DNA of 64,000 nucleotides from Codonopsis lanceolata (lineage: Eukaryota > Streptophyta > Magnoliopsida > Asterales > Campanulaceae). Of the stretch, positions 52,406-62,359 are shown in pieces. Each line of letters begins with the position of its first letter. Positions within the stretch are counted from its first letter, which is position 1. The notes beneath the pieces were generated by a model. That model saw only the letters and a list, made by a program, of their open reading frames with translations, was not told where the DNA came from and made no database searches. A program made the translations under genes and the position numbers. The DNA lies in assembly GCA_013146195.2 (NCBI GenBank), contig CM028378.1, positions 44,269,099 to 44,333,098 on the forward strand. The letters are read 5' to 3'.

Positions 52406-55261
52406 ATGAAATTACAAGAAAAAAGTCAGTGCATTTATGCTTATTTAACTGGTGAAGAAATAGATGTGGAGTCTGATTATGCAAGCTCTGATGACTTATG
52501 GAGCATTGGAAGCTCTGATGATGATGAGACAAAAAGTGAAAGAGGAAGACTTTCACCAAAAGGAATCCAGACTTTCGTGCAAAGACAAGATTTACAATGA
52601 TGAGGTTTTCAAATCTTGAGGTGGTGAAACAAGCATTAAAGAGTACACAATAAAAATAGGAGAGATATTCATTTAGTTAAAAATGACACAAAAAGGATTA
52701 GCCAAGTGTAGGGTACCAAGTCATGTCCTTGGGTTATACTTATTTCCCTAGCGGTTTGAGAGTACTTGGGAAGTAAAGACATTTGTGAATGTGCATACAT
52801 GTAGCCCCACCTATACAAATAGGCATCTGACATCTGAGTGGGTTGTAAGGAGATTTATTGAGAGGTTTAGGTCCACACCTAACTGGAGCTTGGAGGGTAT
52901 AATGGTAACATGCAGAGAAGAAACACATCTAGAAATTTCATTGAGTCAAGCATCTGAGCCAAAGGATTGCGGATCGGAGTTAAACCATGGAAACCATTCG
53001 AAGCAGTTTGGTTTACTATGGGATTATTGTGGAGAGATTAAGAGAACAAATGTCAACTCAACCATGAAAATTGAGCTCAGATTCGAGGAGGTGTTAATGG
53101 AAATGAAAGAAAATTCAAAGCGGATCTCTGTTGTTTTAAAGGGCCATTGAAAGCGGGATTTCCCGAAGTGGATGCGGGGAAGGTGATAGGGGCTAGATGG
53201 ATTCTTTCTAAAGGGACCTCATTCGGTCGGATACTTACTTGGAATTGGTATAGATGCTAATAATGGCATGTATCCCATTGCATATGCTATTGTGGAAAGT
53301 GAAAAGCAGAGCTTGGCGGTGGTTCTGGAACTTTTGATAGTCTTGACTGGGATTCAAAGTAATGAGGAGTGGGTCTTCATGTCGACCAACAAAAGGTATT
53401 TTCTTAATTGATCTATGTTTTAGTATACTTTTTTCTTCCAATTTTTCCGGTTATTCCACAACCTATTTCCGGTTTTCGATTATACTATCTATGTTGTATC
53501 TGAGGATTGGACTTGGCATTGAGGATTTATTGCACGATGTGGACACAGTTACGCTTGTTACACATGTACAATAATTTCAAAAAGTTGTTTAAAGGTAAAG
53601 AGATGAAGGATAAACTCTACAAAGCTGCTTTTCAACAAATATTCTGCATTTGAGGTGCAATGGAGGCTTTTAAGTCATTTTCTCCAAAAGCATTTGAGTG
53701 GGCATGTCGTACAAGTCCTAAGCCTTGGTCTAGATCCCATTTCACGATGTAGTCAAATGTGATGTCTTGATGAATAACATCTCGAGAGCTTCAATGGGCA
53801 TATTGTCTCCACCGGAGACAAGCCTATTATCACAATGCTAGAGATGATAAGGAATTATTTGATGATTAAATTAGAAAAGAGAAGAGGTTAAAAAATGTGA
53901 TAATTATTTGTTGCCAAGGATACAAAAGAATATCAACAGACAAAGAGGAGGCAATAGATTTTATACGTGTTTGGAATGGAGGAACTCAATACCAAGTTAG
54001 AGGACCATGGGGTGAACAATGTGTAGTTGATTTGAGTCATAGAACTTGCACTTGTAGGAAATGGCAATTGAGTGGGGTTCCACTGTAAGCATGGTGTTTA
54101 CGCCATATGGTATGATGGTAAGAATGAGGAAATGGGGTCCACGAGTTGTGGGTTGATGATTGCTATAAGATAGAATGTCAAAGAAAGATATATGACCACA
54201 CAATCAACCTATAAATGGACTGAAATGTGGCCTCATATAGGAAATTTGTTCAAGATAGTTGCTCCTATGTGTCGGACTCAACACAGGAGACCCAAGAAGG
54301 TAAGAAAAAGGATCTGGATGAACAAAAGAAAAGGGAGGTGGTAAGGTGATCCCACAGAGGTAGGGAGACATGGAAAAGCAATGACTTGTAGTAGATGTGG
54401 TGGCATTGGTCATAACTCAAGGGTTTGTAAGGGTCATGGTTGTGAAGCAATGAAGAGAAGGAAGACAAATAGAGACCAACACGTGAGCAATTTGTTCAAG
54501 TCTTGATTCCTTCTTTTTTTTTGTTCAAGTCCACTAAGTTTCTTCTTTTTATTTTGTAGGGACCAACAAAAAGTAAATGGTTTTAAAGACAAGGTGCAAG
54601 CAACATCGCAGGGTCAAAGGACTCCTATCAGTTCTTCCCAACCAGTTTCAAACAGGGGTCAAAGGACTTCTAACAGTTCTTCACAAGTTGTGAGCATTTT
54701 GTGCATACTCTAATTGATGCCTATGCAATTTTTTATGCAACCCTTGAAGTTGATGTTTTCTTATTCTTGATTCCTTTTGTTTTTCTTGTTCAAGTCCACT
54801 TAGTTTCTTCTGTTTTCTTTTGTAGGGACCAACAAAAGTAAATGGTTCTAAAGGCAAGTGCGTGCAACATCGACAGGGTCAAAGGACTCTATCGTTCTTC
54901 CCAACCGGTTTCAAAGCAGGGTCAAAGGACTTCTACAGTTCTTCACAAGTTGTGAGCATTTTTGTGCATACTCTAATTGATGCCTATGCAATTTTTTATG
55001 CAACCCTTGAAGTTGATGTTTTCTTATTCTTGATTCCTTCTGTTTTTTATTTTTTTTGTAGGGACAAAGTGCTTCCCAACCAGTTTCAACCATGCCTCCA
55101 TTAACTTCTTCCCAACCAGAGTCCCAACCTCATTCAACCAAATTCCCATCACCAAGATTTGCTTTGAAGGGGAAAAATTTCATAACTAAACAAGACTTGG
55201 ATTCTCATGTTGGTGCAAAGAAGAGGAAGCTGCCTAGTAACAAAAGGAAGAATGTGGATTG
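52406..55261 (+). pseudogene. MULE transposase remnant (MULE 2), heavily decayed
   Basis: Pieces in order: an acidic start (SDYASSDDLWSIGSSDDDE), an N-terminal region with VVRRFIERFRSTPNWSLEGI (52840-52900), and the catalytic domain with LDGFFLKGP and IDANNGMYPIAYAIVESEKQ (53190-53310). The usual SDRQKG motif reads MSTNKR, so one DDE aspartate is lost. The SWIM finger TCTCRKWQLSGVPL is at 54047, and a knuckle TCSRCGGIGHNSRVCKGH at 54384. Intron-separated serine/glutamine-rich tail exons end KRKLPSNKRKNVD at 55261. Many stops and shifts make it inactive. Confidence 0.75.
54502..55028 (+). repeat. 264-bp tandem duplication of intron-plus-exon in the MULE 2 transposase tail
   Basis: A unit starting CTTGATTCCTT, carrying a TTTTGTAG acceptor, an exon with GGGTCAAAGGACT and TTCTTCACAAGTTGTGAGCA, is present at 54502 and 54766. 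A third, shortened intron copy starts at 55029. Confidence 0.85.
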
Positions 55262-55336
55262 AATTGTCCTAGTTGGTTGACTATGAATCATTAATGTTAG
55301 CAATTACAGTTCTTTTTGGGGATAAACTGTGAAGTC

Positions 55337-55975
55337 TTACTTTTGTAGATGTAATTGCCTTAACATTGAAATGGTTCTAATCTTAGTTCATGTAATAGCC
55401 TACAAGTGAATGTTTATGTCCAAACATGCCTCCATTTTGTTTACCAACTCTAAACATGCCTCCATTTTGTAGATGTAATTGCCTTTTGTTTTGGTGAATG
55501 TGAAAAGGATATTTGAAGACACATTATTTCAAGACTATTTTGTAAGCATGGTGTTTCTGCTTCTTAAAGTAAGCCATGTTTTTAACATTGGGAATAATTA
55601 CTACAACAATGCTTACTGGAACCAAAAACTGGAAATTGGAACTTACTTTTGTAGATGTAATTGCCTTAACATTGAAATGGTTCTAATCTTAATTCATGTA
55701 ATAGCCTACAAGTGAATGTTTATGTCCAACTTTTGTTTCATTAGGAAGTGATTCTCCTCTGTTTTTTGTTTACCAACTCCAAACATGCCTCCATTTTGTA
55801 GATGTAATTGCCTTTTGTTTTGGTGAATGTTAAAAGGATATTTGAAGACACATTATTTCAAGACTATTTTGTAAGCATGGTGGTTCTGCTTCTTAAAGTA
55901 AGCCATGTTTTTAACATTGGGAGTAATTAGTACAACAATGCTTAAAGGAACCAAAAACTGGAAATTGGAAATTGA
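55337..55975. repeat. ~306-bp tandem duplication between the convergent MULE 2 genes
   Basis: TTACTTTTGTAGATGTAATT starts copies at 55337 and 55643. Most of the unit is near-identical, for example the block AAGACACATTATTTCAAGAC. The second copy has a short insertion (CTTTTGTTTCATTAGGAAGT). Confidence 0.88.
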
Positions 55976-56309
55976 GAATGCTTACAGAAAACTTCTGATC
56001 AAGTTTCAAACTACTACAACTAGGACTAAACTTACATGAACCAAAAACTGGAAATTGAGATTTGGAACCAAACACCAACAATGCTTGAATTTTTTCATAT
56101 CATACAACAACTTCTTCTTCTCTGATTTTTTTTACAACCTATTTTGCAACTGAAAATTAGAATTTGATAAGGTTCAAGCGCTCAAAGCGCTACAACCGAA
56201 CCAAAAACTGGAAATTAAGGTTTGGAACCAAACAACAATGCCTGAATTTTTTTGTTCATACCATACAACAACTTCTTTTTCTCTGAATTTTTTTTGTCAA
56301 GGTATAACC

Positions 56310-56758
56310 CTATTGACCACTAATGGCTGGAAATTTGCTCGACTGATCACTTCCTTCATCTACAAAAATTATCCACGCAAGACTCACCCAAGCTACGAGA
56401 AGGCATACCCACAAATATTTCCAAGTACTCCCCTGCCTTCTTTGGTTGCCTTCAATTAGAGCTTCATTTTCCCTAATCCTTCGGAGCAGCCCTGGTATAA
56501 TCTCCACAGACCTATGGCACATTGGTGGATCGAACCAAAGGAAAAACCCACATGGATGCTGGTAGTTGAAAACGAAGATGAAACCTTCTGGTCAATAAAC
56601 GAAGATTGAACATTGGGATTTTTCGATCAATTTAATTGAACAAATGAGGAAAGACTTACCACACGATTACCACAAGTCCAAAACCTTCTGCCTGGGTTGG
56701 AATCAGTCCAAGAAGTTAACAATCGTGCCTTCATTCCACATGGACAATAAACCTCCAT
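56310..56758 (-). CDS. GRF zinc-finger / helical / membrane-anchor gene of MULE 2, intact
   Basis: Exon 1 (56758-56660) and exon 2 (56558-56310) join in phase across a 101-bp GT/AG intron (GTAAGT donor, ACCAG acceptor). The 115-residue product begins MEVYCPCGMKARLLTSWTDS and has the GRF finger: CPCG, NPGRRFWTCG, then HPCGFFLWFD. A charged helix follows (VEIIPGLLRRIRENEALIEG) and a membrane segment (YLWVCLLVAWVSLAWIIFV), then a short polar tail. No stop or shift is seen, unlike its partner transposase. GRF fingers bind nucleic acid elsewhere; the role here is unknown. It could anchor or dock nucleic acid at a membrane, but that is speculation. Confidence 0.72.
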
Positions 56759-57110
56759 TTTGATTTCTTCAATTTTCAGCTCCTGGTCAACAATGGAGGA
56801 CAATGGAGGTTTTGCCTATTTATTGCACTGACTGACGACGTCTTCCTATAAATGGCGCCACTTGTTCCCGCCTTTCAGGTTTGGTCCTTGAACTCTTAAA
56901 TGTAAAATGACTATATTACCCTTACCAAAATACAAGTGAGACCCACGTGTATTGACTTAACGGTTCCAAAATAACGGAACTTGATGGAATGACCAACTTC
57001 GTTGAAATTGATTGCTACGAGGACTATTGGCAAACGAATTTTTGTACAGGGACGAAAACCAAAAAAACTCAAAAGTACAGGGACCAATTGTGTAGTTTGT
57101 CCTAAATATT

Positions 57111-57199
57111 TTTCTCAATGTTGTATCTATAATTGAGAGATGTGCATTGGAAATTGATGTAGAAAAGTGAATTTTTTTAAAAACTAAATAAATAAATAA

Positions 57200-57235
<36 letters not shown>

Positions 57236-58244
57236 GGATTAGACAACAAAAAATTAAAATAAAGTTGTCACATATACAATAATGAATTTTGTTTTAGTAA
57301 TAGTTAATAGATTAAAAAAATTATCGTGAAACAAGATTGTGTTTGAGGCATAGTAGTAATATACGGTAAAAGTATATTACGTTGAAAAATGTATAAGTTT
57401 ATTATATTTTTCCCCTCAAAGTTACGATAAAAAATTCGGTGTAAAAGTACGTAAAGTTGAAAAATATTTCTATATGTTTGTACTGAAATAGTACGAATAT
57501 GATTCAAAAATAGGAGACAATAAATTCACCATATTTATATAGATGCTTTTATATTTTCTTCATCTTTAGTTTGAAGTATCTTAGCACATTCACTTCTGTA
57601 CATTCTCAAATATGTTATTTTCATATTCTTACCTATTTATAAAACAAAAAATATCTATTAGTAATTAAATGAATGCATAATTAAGCATATATACTCTCGT
57701 GTGTGTATTCAAAAAGTATATGCATTATAAAAAAAAGTTTCTTAGAATTTATAATCTATTAACTATACAATACAGCTAAGTCAATTGACTGAAGCTATTC
57801 AACGATTTGGATCGATCTCAGCCGTAAAATCTAACGGTTCTAGGTCAGTTACGAATAACCCCTTTACACACAACTTCCCGCAACCATGTGTTGAGTTCGA
57901 ATAACACCCCTCAACTATCACTTAAAGCAATATACCCCCTCAATTATGTAGCTAATATATACATACACCACTGTCATATGTACGGACACAAAGTTATAGT
58001 ACTTTCATATTAGATATCTTATTGATCAATTTGTGAAAGATAAGTAACATAAATCGAATAAATGAAATAAATTTTGGTTGGTTGCGGATCGGACCAAAGT
58101 ATTGGTTTTCATATATGTTGAGTTGGTTCTAGTTCTGAATTTCTTAAGAACTGAAGTGATGATTTGGTTCTGGTTCTTTGTTTTTTTGGTGATAACCGGG
58201 CCGGTCCCTTTCAATAATTTCAACCTCTAAGATTGCCTACATTT
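57111..58244. other. AT-rich intergenic with (AT)n tract
   Basis: An AATA/AT microsatellite occupies about 57185-57232. No protein or complete element was recognised. Confidence 0.5.
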
Positions 58245-59080
58245 TATTTTAACTAGAAAAATGCATTTTTAAGGCGAAAAGACAAATGTGCCATTGATGA
58301 AAGGAAATGTGCGCGCATCAGGCACGCGGTGCATCGCAAAATACAAAGCCGGTGCATTGTAATTCAAGCACACATTGCCTCAGGTAGGCGGTGCATCGCA
58401 AAACCAAAGTTGATGCCTCACAGTTTAGGCATGCAATGCATCACAAATCCAAAGTTGGTGCATCGCAATTCAAGCACACATTCAGACACATTGTGCATCG
58501 AAAATCCTAAGTTGGTGATCGTAATTCAGGCTGTGAATGAATGAACCTGCTTCAAAGGCTTACAAGACCTAACTTTCATAAATTAAGACTAAAGGTTGAG
58601 AGATGAAGGTTGTAGGAAAAAACGAGATTAATCTCAAGGCGTTTGAGTAAACAATGAAGACGAAACTGCTTATTCCAATTAGATGCATCAGAAATCCAAT
58701 TGGTTGCATCGCAAAATGAACCAGACCTCATGTCCCTTGACGATGCATAAATTTAAAATTGTGAGGCATGATTTTGATGCATCAGAATTTAAATTGAGTG
58801 CATTGCAAAATGAACCATACCTCATGTCCTTGGTGATACATGAATTTGAAATTGCGATTCATGATTTTCATGTATCAGTTATCCAATTGGATGCATGACA
58901 AAATGAACCAGACCTCATGTCTTCTTTCCTATACTCAATCAAACAAATGATGCATTGATGTATTTTTCATGCATCACAAATCCAAATCGATGCATCACAA
59001 TTCACAAATGATGGGTCCTGATTCAAAATTGATGCATCCAGATTAAAAATTGATGTCCAACAATGAACAAATTTCTATTC
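58245..59080. repeat. Repeat family A, copy 2: core plus long GATGCATC-type array
   Basis: The core AACTAGAAAAATGCATTTTT followed by AAGGCGAAAAGACAAATGTG resembles 1084-1158. It is followed by about 750 bp of degenerate units such as GGTGCATCGCAAAA, TTGGTGCATCGCAATTCAAG and GATGCATCACAATTCA. No coding frame is supported. Confidence 0.65.
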
Positions 59081-59681
59081 AAACATTTGATCGAATAGTT
59101 ACATGCATAGAATACAACAAACAAAATGAATCTATTTTAAATCAAGCACACAAATACAAATGAAGAAGAAGAAGAATCTCAAATCCTAGGTGAAATACAC
59201 AAGTGTTCTTCACCACCTGACTTCCACACTCTCTTCTTCTCTATCCCTGCGAATTTCAGTTGTAATTTCTTTATCATGCGTAAATCTCAGGCTCCGATTA
59301 ATTTAACAGAATTACTTTTCTTTAACAGAATACATTAAGAACAAAACAGAAACAAAGAGAAAGGGGGAGGAGATAGACGAGTTCGCTGCGATGAGAAGAG
59401 ACGGTGTCTTCAACGGACGGAGGTATTCAAGGAAGAATTTTAACAAAGTGAGCTTATGTGGTTGAAAACAAAAGGGTAAATATTTGAGAAAATAGATCGA
59501 CCTACAATTTATCATTGTTTTTTAAACAAAAACTGAACCAAACTGGACCATGATCATCTCTAGACAGATGCACCACTAGTTACAAGAGAGCAGATCCACA
59601 TACCATAGAAATCATGTTTGTTAAACTTACGTAAATAAAATCTTGGATGAGAACATCCTTTAGGTTTTAAATAGTCACTTA
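59081..59681. other. Intergenic, nothing recognised
   Basis: No supported gene; a 67-codon minus frame (59515-59312) is not called. Confidence 0.4.
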
Positions 59682-60406
59682 GGCTCCCTTTGTTTCATAG
59701 AAAAGGATTTACGGAAAATATTTTCTGAAAAATAAAAAGATTTCATATTCAGGTATTTGGTAAATCTTTTGACAATATGTCAAAAAATATTTTCGGATAT
59801 TTGACAAACACGCAGAAAATATTATGGAAACAATTTATGAATAAATATAAAAAATATATTAAAATATTAATACACATTGAATATAAGATAGTGTTGAACT
59901 TTAAGTAAGTTTCCTTTTAGTAACTCTAAATTTATCATTAGTGGTGTCAAATCAATAAGTTCTACGGAGTATCTATTTTCAATTTAACAAATATGAATAA
60001 AAAATAGATAATTGATATGAAAAAAATGTTTTTAAAAAAGATAATATTTGGAACGTCCATAAATAATATAGTGGATACTAATTTTAGAACGTAGTGAGTA
60101 TTTATTAAAATTATAATTTAGAAATAGTTTGCACAAACTCAATTTATATTTCTAAAAAATTTATTTGTTTAGTATAATATTATGTGTGTATGTAAATGTG
60201 TAATTGTGGAAGGGGGCAGAGTAATGCTCAAACATTTGAAAATGACTTACGAAAAATGAATCTGTAAGTCATTTTCCTGAAAAGAAGCTTCATTTTTCGT
60301 TGACTCGAAAAAACTTTTATCTGGACTACATTTTCCAAATGTTACCAAATACCGAAAAATGATAAAAAGTTTTTCAAAAGTCATTTTCTGTGAAACAAAC
60401 GGAGCC
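59682..60406. mobile_element. PIF/Harbinger-type MITE, 725 bp, TTA target duplication
   Basis: The left end GGCTCCCTTTGTTTCATAGA and the reverse complement of the right end GGCTCCGTTTGTTTCACAGA are nearly identical. TTA borders both ends (59679-59681 and 60407-60409). Inner blocks such as AAATGTTACCAAATACCGAA are typical of Tourist-like elements. No transposase is present. Confidence 0.82.
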
Positions 60407-60409
60407 TTA

Positions 60410-60660
60410 GTTATATGAACCATACGAAATTAATTTTATTTTCCTTTAAAAAATAAACCAAACTATGTTATCTTTTTTAACTTATATGTTTTTATATAAA
60501 ATTACACACAAATCCAATATGTTTAGAGTAAGTCTTATGTAAGATCGTCTGACGAATCTTAATTCATATGACGAGTTCTACTCTTTCTTAACTCAATCCA
60601 CCAACACACGATCGATCGGGTTAATAAAACTCTTCTTAGGTAAAATACATGTAAGATTGT
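60410..60660. other. Intergenic, nothing recognised
   Basis: No gene or element ends seen. Confidence 0.4.
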
Positions 60661-60973
60661 CTCACCTACAGGGCCGGCCCTAGGCAAGGGCAGGCTTGGG
60701 CACCAGCCCAGGGCCCAAGCTAATCAGTGGCCTAAAATTATGTGAGTATTAGTAATAGTATTATATTGAGTTAGTGTTTTTTTTATAGCTAGCTGAAGAG
60801 GCCCAAAATCCAAAGAAAACAACTCAATTCTGCAATTCTCAAACTTAAGATACGACCCTGACTCACGTCATATATTCCAATTCGGCAATTCTCAAACAAC
60901 CCAATTAGTAATAGTTATAGCCTTAATATTTTTTGAGTATGTTATGACTTGAGTCACTTATGTATAAATATTA

Positions 60974-61386
60974 GGGGAAAATATTAATGCACTAAAAATG
61001 ATGAATCATAGTTCAAAAATAGACTAGCAATTACATTATTGAACCGCGGTGCAAAAATTAATGCACTAAAATTGATGAATCGTAGTACAAAAATAGACTA
61101 GCACGTTACACTATTGAACTGCGGTGCAAAATTAATTTAATAAAAATTGATGAATCACGGTTCAAAAATAGACTAACGGTTACACTATTGAACCGCGGTG
61201 CAAAAAATAATGCGATAAAATTGATGAATCGCGGTGCAAAAATAATGACCTCCATAGTGCGCCTACGGTTCATTAATGGTATCGTAATCATTTTACCACT
61301 AAAAGTGATTTTTTCCGGTTGAAAATTAAAAATATGTACTTTAGCGATTAAAGGTTTCAAAAAGTGGAAGGGTCCGTAATTTTTTC
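60974..61386. mobile_element. Nested MULE-like element, 413 bp, 9-bp TSD, repeat family A copy 3
   Basis: TAAATATTA lies directly outside both ends (60965-60973 and 61387-61395). The ends (GGGGAAAATATTAATG and, reversed, GAAAAAATTACGGACC) are weakly inverted. Its right part is the reverse complement of the core at 1084-1158. This supports Mutator-type ancestry for repeat family A. Confidence 0.65.
60989..61245. repeat. ~74-bp tandem repeats, about 3.5 copies
   Basis: The units start GCACTAAAAWTGATGAATC and contain TTCAAAAATAGACTA and TATTGAACCGCGGTGCAAAA. They begin at 60989, 61063 and about 61135, with a short fourth copy. Confidence 0.85.
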
Positions 61387-61465
61387 TAAATATTAATTTT
61401 TGTTATTAAATAAGGGCTCTTTCTTGAGGTTCGCAATTAACTGCTAGGAACGGCCAGCTCACCTA

Positions 61466-62187
61466 AGTTTTTGTCATTTGTTTAATATGTAATAAAATGC
61501 ACACGCATTTGCCCGGTGCTTATTTATATATTTATAAAACCAGGATAGTCTAAATATAGTAAAATCCCACCAAATATACATTCCTAAAATAGAACCCCAT
61601 TTACAACAAATATTTAATAAATTTTATAATTAAATGATATAGACTTTAAATAGCTCATTGGAACTTGTAACCTAAATTATTGTATCCTAAGCTTTGTGAA
61701 CCGAGAACCCAACTTTGAAAATAGAAGTCTTAAACAAAACCCTTTGATTTCCTCCCCCTACACCCAACTTTATCTCTCTTTAATTTCTCAAATAACCCCC
61801 ATTTTCCTCTCTCATCAATTTGAGCCAGATCTTGACTCTTTCCCTCTTACCTTCAGCAAGCTTCCGATTTGATAATTTATATTGCTTTTTCAGTAGTTAA
61901 ATATTAGAACTTGAAAACACATAAATGTTTCTTTGTTAAATTAGTATAAGTAGTGAATTAAAAAAATAAACTTAAAACACACATACACTTAAAAACATGT
62001 GTAATAGTTTTTTTTATAGATAACAAATGTGTAGCCGTTTGAAAAGGCTTTTAATTTCTAGATTAGCATCTTTCCAAAATTATTTTTTCTCTATTCTTTT
62101 AATTTTATGTTTCTTTTTTGTTTTACTTGAATTTAATTTAAATAAAAATATACGTGTCCGTGCGTTAAACGCACGGGATAAAACTAG
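61466..62187 (+). mobile_element. Helitron-like element or 3' end ending at 62187
   Basis: The end shows a perfect 7-bp hairpin (CCGTGCG TTAAA CGCACGG, 62158-62176), 7 bp of spacer, then CTAG followed by T, as in Helitron 3' ends. A possible 5' start is TCTAAATATAGTAAAATCCC at 61549, though the preceding base is G rather than A. No Rep/helicase is present. Confidence 0.45.
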
Positions 62188-62359
62188 TTTACTACTCAAA
62201 GTGAAGTCTTCTCACGCTATTAATTTAGTACTCACAATTACTAAATTGTAACTACCCACTACCTAAACAATATAATTTTTAAAGTATTTTTTGAAATATA
62301 ACAAATGAAAAAATGTTTAAAAAAAGACGCACAAGTATTTGCCGTGCGTTATTTGCTAG
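62188..62359 (+). mobile_element. Second Helitron-like 3' end at 62359
   Basis: A hairpin with stem ACGCAC / GTGCGT (62327-62349) is followed by TATTTGCTAG and T. It lies 172 bp beyond the previous end, so one element may be nested in or adjacent to another. Confidence 0.35.

Larger units (their letters stand above)
52406..57110. mobile_element. Mutator-type element 2: transposase plus convergent GRF-finger gene
   Basis: This is the mirror image of element 1: a plus-strand MULE transposase remnant (52406-55261), tandem repeats, then a minus-strand GRF gene (56758-56310). The right end near 57065-57110, reverse-complemented, reads GGACAAACTACACAATTGGT then CCCTGTACTTTTGAG, a MULE-type terminus. 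The left terminus was not found. Confidence 0.65.
60669..61457. mobile_element. Non-autonomous hAT element, 789 bp, 8-bp TSD
   Basis: The left end CAGGGCCGGCCCTAGGC and reverse complement of the right end CTGGCCGTTCCTAGC are imperfect inverted repeats. The 8-mer CTCACCTA occurs directly outside both ends (60661-60668 and 61458-61465). Eight-base duplications and CAGGGCCGG ends fit the hAT superfamily. No transposase is present, and a second element is nested inside. Confidence 0.85.

Noticed and set aside
60669..60715. GC-rich palindromic start considered as a terminator or ncRNA hairpin
   Set aside because: It is better explained as a hAT terminal repeat because the 8-bp duplication is exact.
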